Shown piece after piece: positions 8,319 to 17,246 of a stretch of 64,000 nucleotides of DNA (position 1 is the stretch's first letter; each line of letters opens with the position of its first letter). Location: assembly GCA_934589675.1 (NCBI GenBank), contig CAKTOF010000005.1:91546-155545 (forward strand), read 5' to 3'. The stretch is from an uncultured Oscillospiraceae bacterium (GTDB taxonomy: Bacteria > Bacillota > Clostridia > Oscillospirales > Oscillospiraceae). Position numbers and translations under genes: made by a program. Below the pieces are notes generated by a model that had not been told where the DNA came from, ran no database searches, and saw nothing but the letters and a program-made list of their open reading frames with translations.

Positions 8319-10790
8319 ATGAAAAGCAACAAATGGACCAAGCTTCTTGCCCTTGTCCTGGCCCTTGCGATGGTGTTCGGCGTTCTGGCCGGCTGCGCAA
8401 AGGACGACGCGGACACCAGCAAGGACAACACTGACACCCCTGCGCCCGACACGACGCAGCCCGACACTGGCGACACCGATTCGGAGGAGCCCTCCGACAC
8501 GACCGGCGGCGACACGCTCGTTGTCGGCTACGCCAACTTCTCCCAGAAGTTCAGCCCGTTCTTCGCCACGACGCAGTACGACCAAGACGCGCAGACTCTG
8601 ACGCAGGTCAGCATGCTGACGAGCGACCGCGCCGGCGCTGTTCTGCTCAACGGCATTGAGGGCGACACGGTCAACTATAACGGCACGGACTATACTTACT
8701 ACGGCATCGCCGACTGCGTCATCACGCAGAACGACGACGGCTCGGTCGACTACGACCTGACCATGCGCGACGACATCACCTTCTCCGACGGCACGCCCGT
8801 CACGATCGACGATGCGATCTTCTCGCTGTACGTCTACCTTGACCCGTCCTACGACGGCGCGGCGACGATGTACGCCCTGCCGATCGAGGGCATCAATGAG
8901 TACCGCTCCGGCATGAGCACCATTTGGTCGCTCATCTTCGACGACCTCGCTGCCGGCAACGACACGAGCGCCTCCGAGTACTACACCGCCGAGGACGCCG
9001 CCGCGTTCGAGGCCGCCTTCACTGAGGCCGGCACGAAGTTCGCGCAGGAGATCGTCGACTACGTCTGCGGCAACTACATGGACTACGCCCCGAGCATGCT
9101 CGGCCACGAGGCCGACGAGGTCACCGCCAACGAGGGCCTTCAGACTGCGCTCGGCATGGCTCTGTGGGGCTTCGGCGAGGTCGCGGACGATGTCCTGACC
9201 GATGTCAACGGCGACACCTATGACTTTGCCTCCGGCGTCTACCCGACTGCCGAGGACTACTGGAACAACATCTTCGCCGCCTACGGCTACGACATGGACG
9301 GCCTGAACGGCGAGTCGGCCGGCACGGAGCTCGGCTCCTTCATCGCCGACACCCTGCTTGAGACGAACCCGGCTCTCGCTGCCTCCGTCCAGACGGGCAA
9401 TAGTGCCGACCACATCGCCGGCATCCAGAAGACCGGCGACTACTCCATGCGCATCCACATGACCGAGTATGACGCCACGGCCATCTACAACATGACGTTC
9501 CAGGTCTCCCCGCTGCACTACTACGGCGACGTGAGCCTCTACGACTACGACAACAACCAGTTCGGCTTCCCGAAGGGCGACCTGTCCGGCGTGAAGTCCA
9601 AGACGACCCAGCCGATGGGCGCCGGTCCGTACAAGTTCATCGAGTACAAGGACGGCATCATCTACTACGAGGCCAACGAGACCTACTTCCTCGGCGCGCC
9701 GAAGACGCAGTACCTCCGCCTGAAGGAGACGAACGAGGCCGATAAGGTCACGGGCGTCTACTCCGGCTCCCTCGACATCTCCGATCCGACCATGAGCCAG
9801 ACGACCGTCGCCACCCTCAAGGGGCAGAACTCCAACGGCGAGATGACCGGCGATGCCGTCACGACCTACCTCATCGACAACCTCGGCTACGGCTACATCG
9901 GCATCCAGGCCAATGTCGTCTCCGTCGGCGGCGTGTCCGACAGCCAGGAGTCCAAGGACCTGCGCAAGGCCTTCGCGACCCTGTTCGCCGTCTACCGCGA
10001 CACCGTCATCGACTCGTACTACGGCGAGCTCGCCTCCGTCATCCAGTACCCGATCTCCAACACGTCCTGGGCCGCTCCGCGCCCGGCCGACGAGGGCTAC
10101 GAGATCGCGTTCTCGCACGATGTCGAGGGCAACAGCATCTACACCGACTCCATGACGCCCGAGGAGCGCTACGCTGCCGCGCTCGAGGCCGCCAAGGGCT
10201 TCCTCATCGCCGCAGGCTACACGTGGGACGAGACCGCCGGCAAGTTCACGGCCGCTCCCGAGGGTGCTTCCCTCTCCTATGAGTTCCAGATCCCGGCCAA
10301 CGGCGTCGGCGATCACCCGGCCTTCGGCATCGTGACGAACGCCGCCACGGCGCTTGCCAGCATCGGCATCGACCTCCAGGTCACTGACCTTTCCAACTCC
10401 TCGACGCTGTGGGATGCCATCGACGCCGGCACGTGCCCGTTCTGGGCCGCTGCCTGGCAGGCCACGCCGGATCCGGATATGTACCAGGTCTACCACGGCG
10501 ACAACGTCGTCGGCGCGGGCGGCACGGACTCCAACAAGTACGCCATCAACGACGCCCGCCTCAACGAGCTCATCATGGACGGCCGCCGCTCCTCTGACAC
10601 GGCCTACCGCAAGAGCGTGTACAAAGAGGCGCTCGACATTGTCCTCGACTGGGCCTGCGAGGTCCCGACCTATCAGCGTCAGAACGCGTTCGTCATGTCG
10701 ACCGTGCGCGTCAACATCGACTCCGTCCCGACGGATCTGACGCCGTACTACGGCTGGTTGGCCGAGGTTCAGAACATCGAAATGAACTAA
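8319..10790 (+). CDS. Peptide ABC transporter substrate-binding lipoprotein (family 5, OppA/DppA-like)
   Basis: Extracellular lipid-anchored receptor of the adjacent peptide importer. It has a lipoprotein signal peptide with lipobox LAGC (Cys26), then an Asp/Thr/Pro-rich linker to about 65. The family 5 fold follows (DDITFSDGTPVTIDDAIFSL; later GAGPYKFIEYKDG and the C-terminal DWACEVPTYQRQN). At 823 residues it is about 270 longer than usual. About 175 residues (roughly 192-368) sit between the first lobe helix and the strand reading DYSMRIHM, where the family normally has a short loop. AGGAGG lies 7 bases before the ATG. Confidence 0.92.
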   Translation: MKSNKWTKLLALVLALAMVFGVLAGCAKDDADTSKDNTDTPAPDTTQPDTGDTDSEEPSDTTGGDTLVVGYANFSQKFSPFFATTQYDQDAQTLTQVSMLTSDRAGAVLLNGIEGDTVNYNGTDYTYYGIADCVITQNDDGSVDYDLTMRDDITFSDGTPVTIDDAIFSLYVYLDPSYDGAATMYALPIEGINEYRSGMSTIWSLIFDDLAAGNDTSASEYYTAEDAAAFEAAFTEAGTKFAQEIVDYVCGNYMDYAPSMLGHEADEVTANEGLQTALGMALWGFGEVADDVLTDVNGDTYDFASGVYPTAEDYWNNIFAAYGYDMDGLNGESAGTELGSFIADTLLETNPALAASVQTGNSADHIAGIQKTGDYSMRIHMTEYDATAIYNMTFQVSPLHYYGDVSLYDYDNNQFGFPKGDLSGVKSKTTQPMGAGPYKFIEYKDGIIYYEANETYFLGAPKTQYLRLKETNEADKVTGVYSGSLDISDPTMSQTTVATLKGQNSNGEMTGDAVTTYLIDNLGYGYIGIQANVVSVGGVSDSQESKDLRKAFATLFAVYRDTVIDSYYGELASVIQYPISNTSWAAPRPADEGYEIAFSHDVEGNSIYTDSMTPEERYAAALEAAKGFLIAAGYTWDETAGKFTAAPEGASLSYEFQIPANGVGDHPAFGIVTNAATALASIGIDLQVTDLSNSSTLWDAIDAGTCPFWAAAWQATPDPDMYQVYHGDNVVGAGGTDSNKYAINDARLNELIMDGRRSSDTAYRKSVYKEALDIVLDWACEVPTYQRQNAFVMSTVRVNIDSVPTDLTPYYGWLAEVQNIEMN

Positions 10791-10817
10791 GCGCCTTCCC
10801 GGCTTTGTAAACCAATG

Positions 10818-10860
10818 AAAAGGCCGCCGCCGCTGCTATCCCATCGGCGGCGGCCTTTTT
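10818..10860 (+). terminator. Hairpin terminator inside the transporter operon
   Basis: A 12-bp GC-rich stem (10821-10832 with 10845-10856) with TTTTT lies between the binding-protein gene and the first permease. Partial termination here would give more binding protein than permease, a common design in such operons. I see no promoter in the 23 bases that follow. Confidence 0.85.
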
Positions 10861-10883
10861 GAATCTGATATGGTGGTGATCTC

Positions 10884-11873
10884 ATGGCAAAATTTCTGGT
10901 CAAGCGACTGCTGCTGTGCCTGCTGATCCTGTTCTTTGTCATGTTCATTGTCTACACGCTCATGTACTGCCTGCCGACGAGCTATATGGAGACCGTCGCA
11001 CGCGAAATGGCGCAGAAGCCCGGCTCAAAGAGCGCGGCGGAATGGCTCGTAGAGCTCAATGCGCAGTACGGCATGGACAAAGGACTCGTGCAGGGCTTCT
11101 TTACGTGGCTGAGCTCCGCGGTGAGAGGCAACTTCGGCGACAGCTGGTACTGGACCGTTCCCGTCACGCAGAAGTTCAACGACGTCATCTGGTACAGCTT
11201 TGTGCTGGGCCTTGTCGCGTTCATTCTGCAAACCCTGATCGCGATCCCGCTCGGCGTGGTCGCGGCGAAAAAGCAATACTCCATTACCGACTATACCGTC
11301 ACCGTCGTGTCCCTCGTGGGCATTTCGCTGCCGACGTTCTTCGTCGCGGTCGTGCTCAAGATGATCTTCTCCGTCAAATTGGGATGGCTGGACATCGGCG
11401 GTATGCACTCCGCCCGCCTGGCTGCAACCGCCGGGACGTGGGCCTATTTCTGGGACGAGGTCAAGCATTTCATCATGCCCGCTCTGACGCTCGTCATTGT
11501 CAGCATCGGCAGCCTCATGCGCTATACGCGCACGAACACGCTCGAGGTGCTCAATGCCGACTATATCCGCACCGCGCGCGCCAAGGGTCTTTCCGAACGG
11601 CGCGTCATCGGCTATCACGCCTTCCGCAATACGCTCATCCCCATCGTGACCATTCTCGGCAGCTCCCTGCCGGGCCTGTTCTCCGGCGCGCTCATCACGG
11701 AGACGCTGTTCTCCATCCAGGGCATCGGCTTTGCGTCCTACCATGCAATGATCGCGGGCGACATCCCGTTCACGATGTTCTATCTGAGCTTCATTTCGAT
11801 CCTCACGCTGCTGGGCAACCTGCTCGCCGACATTCTCTACGCCGTCGTCGACCCGCGCGTCCGCGTGAACTGA
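10884..11873 (+). CDS. Peptide ABC transporter permease, OppB/DppB-like
   Basis: First membrane subunit of the importer, 329 residues, normal size. N-terminal helix VKRLLLCLLILFFVMFIVYTLMY, a large extracellular loop, then five more helices. The ATPase-contact (EAA) loop reads LNADYIRTARAKGLSERRVIGYHAFRNTLIP, and the C-terminus ends NLLADILYAVVDPRVRVN as in DppB. GTGGTGA before ATG 10884 is a modest ribosome site. It is followed after 12 bases by the second permease. Confidence 0.94.
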   Translation: MAKFLVKRLLLCLLILFFVMFIVYTLMYCLPTSYMETVAREMAQKPGSKSAAEWLVELNAQYGMDKGLVQGFFTWLSSAVRGNFGDSWYWTVPVTQKFNDVIWYSFVLGLVAFILQTLIAIPLGVVAAKKQYSITDYTVTVVSLVGISLPTFFVAVVLKMIFSVKLGWLDIGGMHSARLAATAGTWAYFWDEVKHFIMPALTLVIVSIGSLMRYTRTNTLEVLNADYIRTARAKGLSERRVIGYHAFRNTLIPIVTILGSSLPGLFSGALITETLFSIQGIGFASYHAMIAGDIPFTMFYLSFISILTLLGNLLADILYAVVDPRVRVN

Positions 11874-11885
11874 GAAGGAGTCCGT

Positions 11886-13937
11886 ATGGAAAAGAAAAAC
11901 TTCAACGAAGTCCTCAAAGCACGCGAAGCGAAAGAGGCCGCGCGCCACAACGGTGCCGAGAATGAGCCGATGCACCTTGACGACACCCAGCGCGTCAAGG
12001 TCTTAAGCCCCGGCCGGCTCGTCTTCAAGCGCTTTATGCGCAACAAGCTGGCCATCGTCGGCTCCTGCATCCTGATCTTCATGTTTGTGTTCTCCTTCCT
12101 CGGCCCGCTCGTCTACCCCTACGGCCAGACGGAGATCTTCTACAAGTACGACTATCTCAACGTCGATTACGCCTCGGCGACGCAGCGCACGGAGTACATC
12201 AGCTACCCCTGTGACACCGACGTCACCGTGGACAAGACCGTCCTCAACCAGCTCAACTCCACGATTTTAAAGCTCGAGTCGGCCGGTCAGTCCGCCACGC
12301 TTCTCACCGGGTCGGACGGCGTTGTCTATCTCATTGAAAAACTCGGCGACCTTGTCTATTCCGTCGGCCCGGCCGACGCGTCTGTTGTCGCCAGCGCCGG
12401 CATGATCGTTGACATCGGCACATTCAACGGCCTCGTCGGCGCCATGACGTACACGGGCAGCGACCTTGGCGACGACTTTGTCTCTGCCGTCGCGTCCGCC
12501 GTGAAAGCGGGAGCGGAAACCTTCACGTTTGACGGCGCGGAGTATTCTCTCACCAAGGGCTCCGTCAAAATGTCCTACGACGTCACGCTGGGCGGCGGCG
12601 ACGGCCTGATGTTCACCGGCGAGGATCTCGGCGATGACTTCGCAGCGGCCGCCGAAGATGCCACCGGCCTGTTCACCTTCTCCGGCCGCGACTATGCCGT
12701 TGTCCGCTCGGATGCGGGCATGACGGTCTATCGCGTCGACTCCGTGCAGACCGGCGTCGTCACCTCTCCGTTCGTTTTTGACGCCTACGAGACCGGCAGC
12801 ACGATCTCCGACGAGCTCAAGGCCGCGGCGCTGCTTGCCATGTACGGCTCCGGCTCGTTTGAGCTCGGCGGCGAGAAGTATTCCATCCGCGAAGAAAACG
12901 ACATCTGGACGCTGACGGACGAGACCGCCGGCGCGCCTGTCGCGCTCCTTGGCGACTTCGCCGTCCGCCGTTACAGCGGCGAGGACAGCCTGCCCATCGA
13001 GTTCAAGGCCGCTGCGCAGGCCGCCATTGAGGCGATGCTTGACGCCAATCAGACAAAGACGACGTTCACTTACGCCCTGCCCGAGGTCGACTCGGCCGGC
13101 GATCCGATCCTCGACGAAAACAGCCAGCCCATCTACCTTGACACAGAGATCACCGTCACGACGAAGACGGGTCAGTACGTGCTCAACTGCGAGCAGCTCA
13201 CGCACCTCATCGACATCTACGGCTCGTCCTCGCGCGAGCATGTCTTCGGCACGGACGCCAACGGCATGGACGTCCTCGCCCGCATGATGTACGGCGGCCG
13301 CGTCTCGCTGATGGTCGGCTTCGTCGTCGTTATCCTCGAGTGCCTGCTCGGTGTCGTGCTCGGCGGCATCGCCGGCTACTTCGGCGGCTGGATCGACACG
13401 CTCATCATGCGTCTGGTCGACATTTTCTACTGCATCCCGTCCATGCCGATCCTCATCATCCTCGGCGCGTTCTTCGATTCACTGCGCCTGAGCTCGTATA
13501 TGCGTCTTGTGTGGATGATGGCCGTCCTCGGCTTCCTCGGCTGGGCCGGCGTGGCGCGTCTTGTGCGCGGCCAGATCCTCTCGCTGCGCGAGCAGGAGTT
13601 CATGACCGCCGCCGAGGCCACGGGCATCTCGACGTCCCGCCGCATCTTCCGGCACCTCATCCCGAACGTCATGCCGCAGCTCATCGTCAACGCGACCATG
13701 GGCCTTGGCAGCGTCATCATCACGGAGTCGACCCTCTCCTTCCTCGGCCTCGGCGTCAAGCATCCGCTGGCCACATGGGGCACGATGATCAACTCCATCA
13801 CGTCCTCGAACGAGAACCTCATCCGCTACGCATATATCTGGATCCCGATCGGCTGCCTCATCTGCCTGACCGTCATCGCCTTCAACTTTGTCGGCGACGG
13901 TCTGCGCGACGCATTCGATCCGAAAATGAAGCAGTAA
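11886..13937 (+). CDS. Peptide ABC transporter permease, OppC/DppC-like, with a large extracytoplasmic insertion
   Basis: Second membrane subunit, 683 residues where DppC is about 300. Residues 1-54 are the cytoplasmic N-tail and 55-78 the first helix. The canonical EHVFGTDANGMDVLARMMYGGR stretch starts only near 451. Between them lie about 370 residues instead of about 40. This insert appears to hold three or four diverged repeats of 50-60 residues with the pattern TGxDLGDDFxxA...FTFxGxxY. The rest is a normal permease with EAA loop (MTAAEATGISTSRRIFRHLIPN) and LSFLGLGV. GAAGGAG precedes the ATG. The frame stays intact across the insert. Confidence 0.93.
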   Translation: MEKKNFNEVLKAREAKEAARHNGAENEPMHLDDTQRVKVLSPGRLVFKRFMRNKLAIVGSCILIFMFVFSFLGPLVYPYGQTEIFYKYDYLNVDYASATQRTEYISYPCDTDVTVDKTVLNQLNSTILKLESAGQSATLLTGSDGVVYLIEKLGDLVYSVGPADASVVASAGMIVDIGTFNGLVGAMTYTGSDLGDDFVSAVASAVKAGAETFTFDGAEYSLTKGSVKMSYDVTLGGGDGLMFTGEDLGDDFAAAAEDATGLFTFSGRDYAVVRSDAGMTVYRVDSVQTGVVTSPFVFDAYETGSTISDELKAAALLAMYGSGSFELGGEKYSIREENDIWTLTDETAGAPVALLGDFAVRRYSGEDSLPIEFKAAAQAAIEAMLDANQTKTTFTYALPEVDSAGDPILDENSQPIYLDTEITVTTKTGQYVLNCEQLTHLIDIYGSSSREHVFGTDANGMDVLARMMYGGRVSLMVGFVVVILECLLGVVLGGIAGYFGGWIDTLIMRLVDIFYCIPSMPILIILGAFFDSLRLSSYMRLVWMMAVLGFLGWAGVARLVRGQILSLREQEFMTAAEATGISTSRRIFRHLIPNVMPQLIVNATMGLGSVIITESTLSFLGLGVKHPLATWGTMINSITSSNENLIRYAYIWIPIGCLICLTVIAFNFVGDGLRDAFDPKMKQ

Positions 13938-13953
13938 AGGAGGTGGCGGTACA

Positions 13954-15138
13954 ATGAGCAAGAAGAAAAAGAGCGATTCGTATATCTCCGGCCGCGAATC
14001 TGCGCGCATCAGCCGGTTCAACCGTCACCTGACGCACAAGCTGGAAAAGCAGCGCCAGAAGGCCAACCATGACCCGGCGCTCTATACCACAAAAATGCGT
14101 GACGAGAACAACATCGTCGAGTTTGACAACGTCTGCACCTACTTCTTCACCGACATCGGCACGGTCAAGGCTGTCGACGGCATCAGCTTCGACATTCCCC
14201 GCTGCTCGACGGTCGGCGTCGTCGGCGAGTCTGGCTGCGGAAAATCCGTCACGTCGCTCACGCTGATGCAGCTGCTCCAGCGGCCGCAGGGCCAGACAGT
14301 CGGCGGCGAGATCCGCTTTTCCAAGGGCGACGGCACAGCCTACAACATCGTCAACGTCCCCACGAGCGAGATGCAGCACATCCGCGGCAACAAAGTCTCC
14401 ATGATCTTTCAGGAGCCGATGACGAGCCTGAACCCGGTCTTCCGCATCGGCAAGCAGGTCGATGAGGTCATCGCGCTGCACAACCCCGACATGAGCAAGG
14501 AGGACGTCAAGGCGCGCACGCTTGAGATGCTCGAGATGGTCGGCATCGCCAACAAGGAGGGCGTGTACAAAATGTACCCGCACGAGCTCTCCGGCGGTAT
14601 GCGCCAGCGCATCATGATCGCCATCGCGCTCGCCTGCGGCCCGGAGCTCATCATCGCCGACGAGCCGACGACCGCGCTCGACGTCACGATCCAGGCGCAG
14701 ATCCTCGAGCTGCTGCGCGACCTGAAGGACAAGGTCAACAGCTCCATCATGCTCATCACGCACGACCTCGGCGTCGTCGCGCAGATGGCCGACTACGTCG
14801 TCGTCATGTACGCCGGCCGCGTCATCGAAAAAGGCACGAGCGAGGAGATCTTCCACAACCCGTGCCATCCGTACACGCTTGGCCTCATGGCCTCGAAGCC
14901 GGCCGTCAACAAGAAGGTCGACGAGCTCTACAACATCCCCGGCTCCGTGCCGAACCCGGTCAACATGCCCAACTACTGCTACTTCCGCGACCGCTGCGAC
15001 AAGTGCGTTGAGGCCTGCTCCGGTCCGTATCCGCCCGAGATCCGTCTGAGCGAGACGCACAGCGTCTCGTGCTACCGCTATCTGGACGAGGGCGAGATCG
15101 TCGGCTATCCGAAATCCGTGAATGTGGAGGATCTGTAA
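13954..15138 (+). CDS. Peptide ABC transporter ATP-binding protein, OppD/DppD-like
   Basis: First ATPase of the importer, 394 residues. An Arg/Lys-rich N-terminal extension of about 50 residues precedes the ABC core. The core has Walker A GESGCGKS, Q-loop FQEPMTSLNP, signature LSGGMRQR, Walker B IIADEPTTALD and switch His ITHDLG. The C-terminal oligopeptide/dipeptide domain carries a Cys cluster (YCYFRDRCDKCVEAC) typical of OppD/DppD iron-sulfur or metal sites. AAGGAGGT, a full anti-Shine-Dalgarno match, precedes ATG 13954. It is one base from the next gene. Confidence 0.95.
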   Translation: MSKKKKSDSYISGRESARISRFNRHLTHKLEKQRQKANHDPALYTTKMRDENNIVEFDNVCTYFFTDIGTVKAVDGISFDIPRCSTVGVVGESGCGKSVTSLTLMQLLQRPQGQTVGGEIRFSKGDGTAYNIVNVPTSEMQHIRGNKVSMIFQEPMTSLNPVFRIGKQVDEVIALHNPDMSKEDVKARTLEMLEMVGIANKEGVYKMYPHELSGGMRQRIMIAIALACGPELIIADEPTTALDVTIQAQILELLRDLKDKVNSSIMLITHDLGVVAQMADYVVVMYAGRVIEKGTSEEIFHNPCHPYTLGLMASKPAVNKKVDELYNIPGSVPNPVNMPNYCYFRDRCDKCVEACSGPYPPEIRLSETHSVSCYRYLDEGEIVGYPKSVNVEDL

Positions 15139-15139
15139 G

Positions 15140-16174
15140 ATGAGCGAAAAAACAAATGTGACTCCACAGGAAAAAAGTGAGTACCTGCTCGAGGTCCGGC
15201 ACCTGAAAAAGTACTTCCCCATCAAGTCGAGCTTCTTCAAGATGCACGTCGGCGACGTGAAGGCCGTAGACGACGTCTCGTTCAAGATCCGCCGCGGCAC
15301 GACCATGGGCCTCGTCGGCGAGTCCGGCTGCGGCAAGTCCACGACGGGCCGCACGCTGCTGCGCCTTCAGGAAAAAACGTCCGGCGAGGTGCTCTTCGGC
15401 GGCGTGGACATCTTCTCGCTCAGCCGTGAGGAGCTGCGCAAGGTGCGCCCGCGCATCCAGATCATCTTCCAGGATCCGTATTCGAGCCTGTCGCCGCGCC
15501 TGCCCGTCGGCGAGATCATCGGCGAGGCGGTGCGCGAGCATGAGATCGTCCCGAAGGACGAGGTCGATGACTATGTCAGCCGCATCATGCGCGCCTGCGG
15601 CCTTCAGGAGTACCACAAGGACCGCTATCCGCACGAATTCTCCGGCGGCCAGCGCCAGCGCATCTGCATCGCCCGCGCGCTCGCCCTCAACCCGGACTTT
15701 ATCCTGTGCGACGAGCCGGTCTCCGCGCTTGACGTCTCCATTCAGGCGCAGATCATCAACCTGCTCCGTCAGCTCCAGCGTGAGTTCGGCCTGACGTACC
15801 TGTTCATCTCGCACGATCTGTCCGTTGTCCAGCACATCTCCGACACCGTCGGCGTTATGTACCTCGGCTCCATGGTCGAGTATTCCGACACGGATACGCT
15901 CTTCGACAATCCGCTCCATCCGTACACGAAGGCGCTCTTTTCCGCCATCCCCGTGCCGGATCCGGACGCGAAGATGAACCGCATCATTCTCTCCGGCTCC
16001 ATCCCCTCCCCGGCCAATCCGCCCTCGGGCTGTAAGTTCCACACGCGCTGCTCGGAGTGCATGGGCATCTGCTCGCAGGAGGTGCCCGCCTACCGCGAGG
16101 TCGAGCCGGGCCACTTTGTCGCCTGTCATCTCTATGACGACATGGGCCATATTGTGGAGGAAGACCAGTTGTGA
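15140..16174 (+). CDS. Peptide ABC transporter ATP-binding protein, OppF/DppF-like
   Basis: Second ATPase, 344 residues. Walker A GESGCGKST, Q-loop FQDPYSSLSP, signature FSGGQRQR, Walker B LCDEPVSALD and switch ISHDLS. The C-terminal oligopeptide domain contains CKFHTRCSECMGIC. ATG 15140 has GGAGG 9 bases upstream and begins directly after the oppD stop; an in-frame ATG 18 bases earlier lies inside oppD. Its TGA overlaps the GTG start of the following small membrane gene, so that gene belongs to the same transcript. Confidence 0.95.
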   Translation: MSEKTNVTPQEKSEYLLEVRHLKKYFPIKSSFFKMHVGDVKAVDDVSFKIRRGTTMGLVGESGCGKSTTGRTLLRLQEKTSGEVLFGGVDIFSLSREELRKVRPRIQIIFQDPYSSLSPRLPVGEIIGEAVREHEIVPKDEVDDYVSRIMRACGLQEYHKDRYPHEFSGGQRQRICIARALALNPDFILCDEPVSALDVSIQAQIINLLRQLQREFGLTYLFISHDLSVVQHISDTVGVMYLGSMVEYSDTDTLFDNPLHPYTKALFSAIPVPDPDAKMNRIILSGSIPSPANPPSGCKFHTRCSECMGICSQEVPAYREVEPGHFVACHLYDDMGHIVEEDQL

Positions 16175-16455
16175 GCCGCCGCAAAAAGGAAAAGGAGCTG
16201 CCCGACTGGGACGACGGCCGCACCATCGCAAACATGAACGTCGACGGGATGCCGTGGTACCTCGGCGAGGCCAGGCGCAAGCGCGAGGAGGAGGCCGCTT
16301 CGGCATCCTCCCCCGACACGCGCGAGCCGCTCACCCGCGGCGAGCAGCGCGCGCTGCTGCGCGGCGTCCTCGGCGCGACGCTGCTCGTCGGCGCCGTATT
16401 TGCCGTCGGATTTTTGCTGTTCATCCTTTTCTGCGTGTTTGTCTGGTTCAAATGA
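16171..16455 (+). CDS. Small single-pass membrane protein, last gene coupled to the peptide transporter
   Basis: 94 residues from a GTG start that overlaps the oppF stop (GTGA), with GGAGG 9 bases upstream. The first 60 residues are charged (RRKKEKELPDWDDG, a DGMPWY motif, a run of Glu) and presumably cytoplasmic. One hydrophobic helix occupies about 66-92, ending VWFK. I recognise no family. Translational coupling to the transporter suggests an accessory role, but its size and position are the only evidence. Confidence 0.7.
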   Translation: MSRRKKEKELPDWDDGRTIANMNVDGMPWYLGEARRKREEEAASASSPDTREPLTRGEQRALLRGVLGATLLVGAVFAVGFLLFILFCVFVWFK

Positions 16456-16457
16456 GC

Positions 16458-16495
16458 CGAAGGCCCTTCCCCTGCGGATGGGCCTTCGCTTTCTC
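16458..16495 (+). terminator. Probable terminator of the peptide transporter operon
   Basis: A 9-bp stem (CGAAGGCCC / GGGCCTTCG) with a 13-base loop is followed by the weak tail CTTTCTCT. Confidence 0.55.
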
Positions 16496-16510
16496 TCATG
16501 AGGGTTTTCT

Positions 16511-17005
16511 ATGAAAAAGATCGTCATCCCCGTCGTCGCCCTGCTGCTGGCCGGCGTTTTGTTCATCAGCCTGCCGCTCTATAAGCGCTACCGCGTCGGC
16601 GGCTTCGTCCGAGAATTCAACAACATCCATATGCTCTCCTGGTCGCAGCTCGACCCCGGCTACGTCCGCGCGGACTCCGACCAGGGCTCGTTTGCCCTGA
16701 CGAGCGGGAACCTGCACTACATCTCCGGCGCGCTCACGCGCGAGGCGAACATGGTCTACCATTTCTTCCGCCCGAAAACGGCCGGTCTGCCGCAGGTCAC
16801 GCTCACGTTCCCGGACGGCGCCGTCATCACCGTCGCAGACGCCGGAGCGGACAGAAACGGCCGCGACGTTTCGTACATCATCTGTACGTATGGTGGCAAG
16901 ACCCGCGCGTTCTCAATTGCCGGCCTCGGCGTCTACCGGCGCGTCTGCGACTGCGCCTCCCCCGAGGGGTTCGGCGATATGGGGAGAAACAAACCGATCG
17001 AGTAA
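16511..17005 (+). CDS. Hypothetical membrane-anchored or secreted protein
   Basis: 164 residues with no family I recognise. An N-terminal hydrophobic segment (about 4-24: IVIPVVALLLAGVLFISLPLY) followed by KRYR looks like a signal anchor with the body outside. The body is beta-rich with TLTFPDGAVITVAD and two cysteines in VCDCAS near the C-terminus. GAGGG precedes ATG 16511. It follows the transporter operon after a weak terminator and ends at a strong one. Confidence 0.65.
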   Translation: MKKIVIPVVALLLAGVLFISLPLYKRYRVGGFVREFNNIHMLSWSQLDPGYVRADSDQGSFALTSGNLHYISGALTREANMVYHFFRPKTAGLPQVTLTFPDGAVITVADAGADRNGRDVSYIICTYGGKTRAFSIAGLGVYRRVCDCASPEGFGDMGRNKPIE

Positions 17006-17040
17006 AAAAACTGCTGTGCCGCATGGCACAGCAGTTTTTT
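17003..17040 (+). terminator. Terminator after the gene at 16511
   Basis: A 10-bp stem (17011-17020 with 17025-17034, loop GCAT) is flanked by seven A and six T, so it could work in both directions. Confidence 0.9.
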
Positions 17041-17049
17041 ATCGGATAA

Positions 17050-17240
17050 ATGCCTCGCAGAGTTTCGCCGCCGCAGCGGCGAAATCAATTCGGAATCATT
17101 TTTTCCGGCAACATGTGCGTCGGAAAAAATACACTACGCCCTGCAAGTGTGGAATTTGTGCGCCCATAGCGCACAAATTATGCGCGCGGCAGGGTGCGAT
17201 CCCCTTCAAACGGAAGCCCAGCGAAGCGGGTTCCGTTTGA
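17050..17240. repeat. Intergenic cluster of four inverted repeats
   Basis: Four hairpins follow one another: TTTCGCCGC/GCGGCGAAA, TTTTTTCCG/CGGAAAAAA, ATTTGTGCGC/GCGCACAAAT and CAAACGGAA/TTCCGTTTG with an inner CCC/GGG. None has a proper T-tract for the M3 peptidase gene whose end it borders. It looks like degraded palindromic intergenic repeat material. I see no gene here. Confidence 0.6.
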
Positions 17241-17246
17241 GCGTGT

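Noticed and set aside
8103..10496. A 797-codon open frame antisense to the substrate-binding protein
   Set aside because: It lies opposite a clear lipoprotein gene, is Val/Gly/Arg-rich and has no ribosome site or motif.
17050..17240. Hairpin cluster as a possible CRISPR array
   Set aside because: The repeats differ from each other and have no regular spacing or spacers. No cas genes are present.
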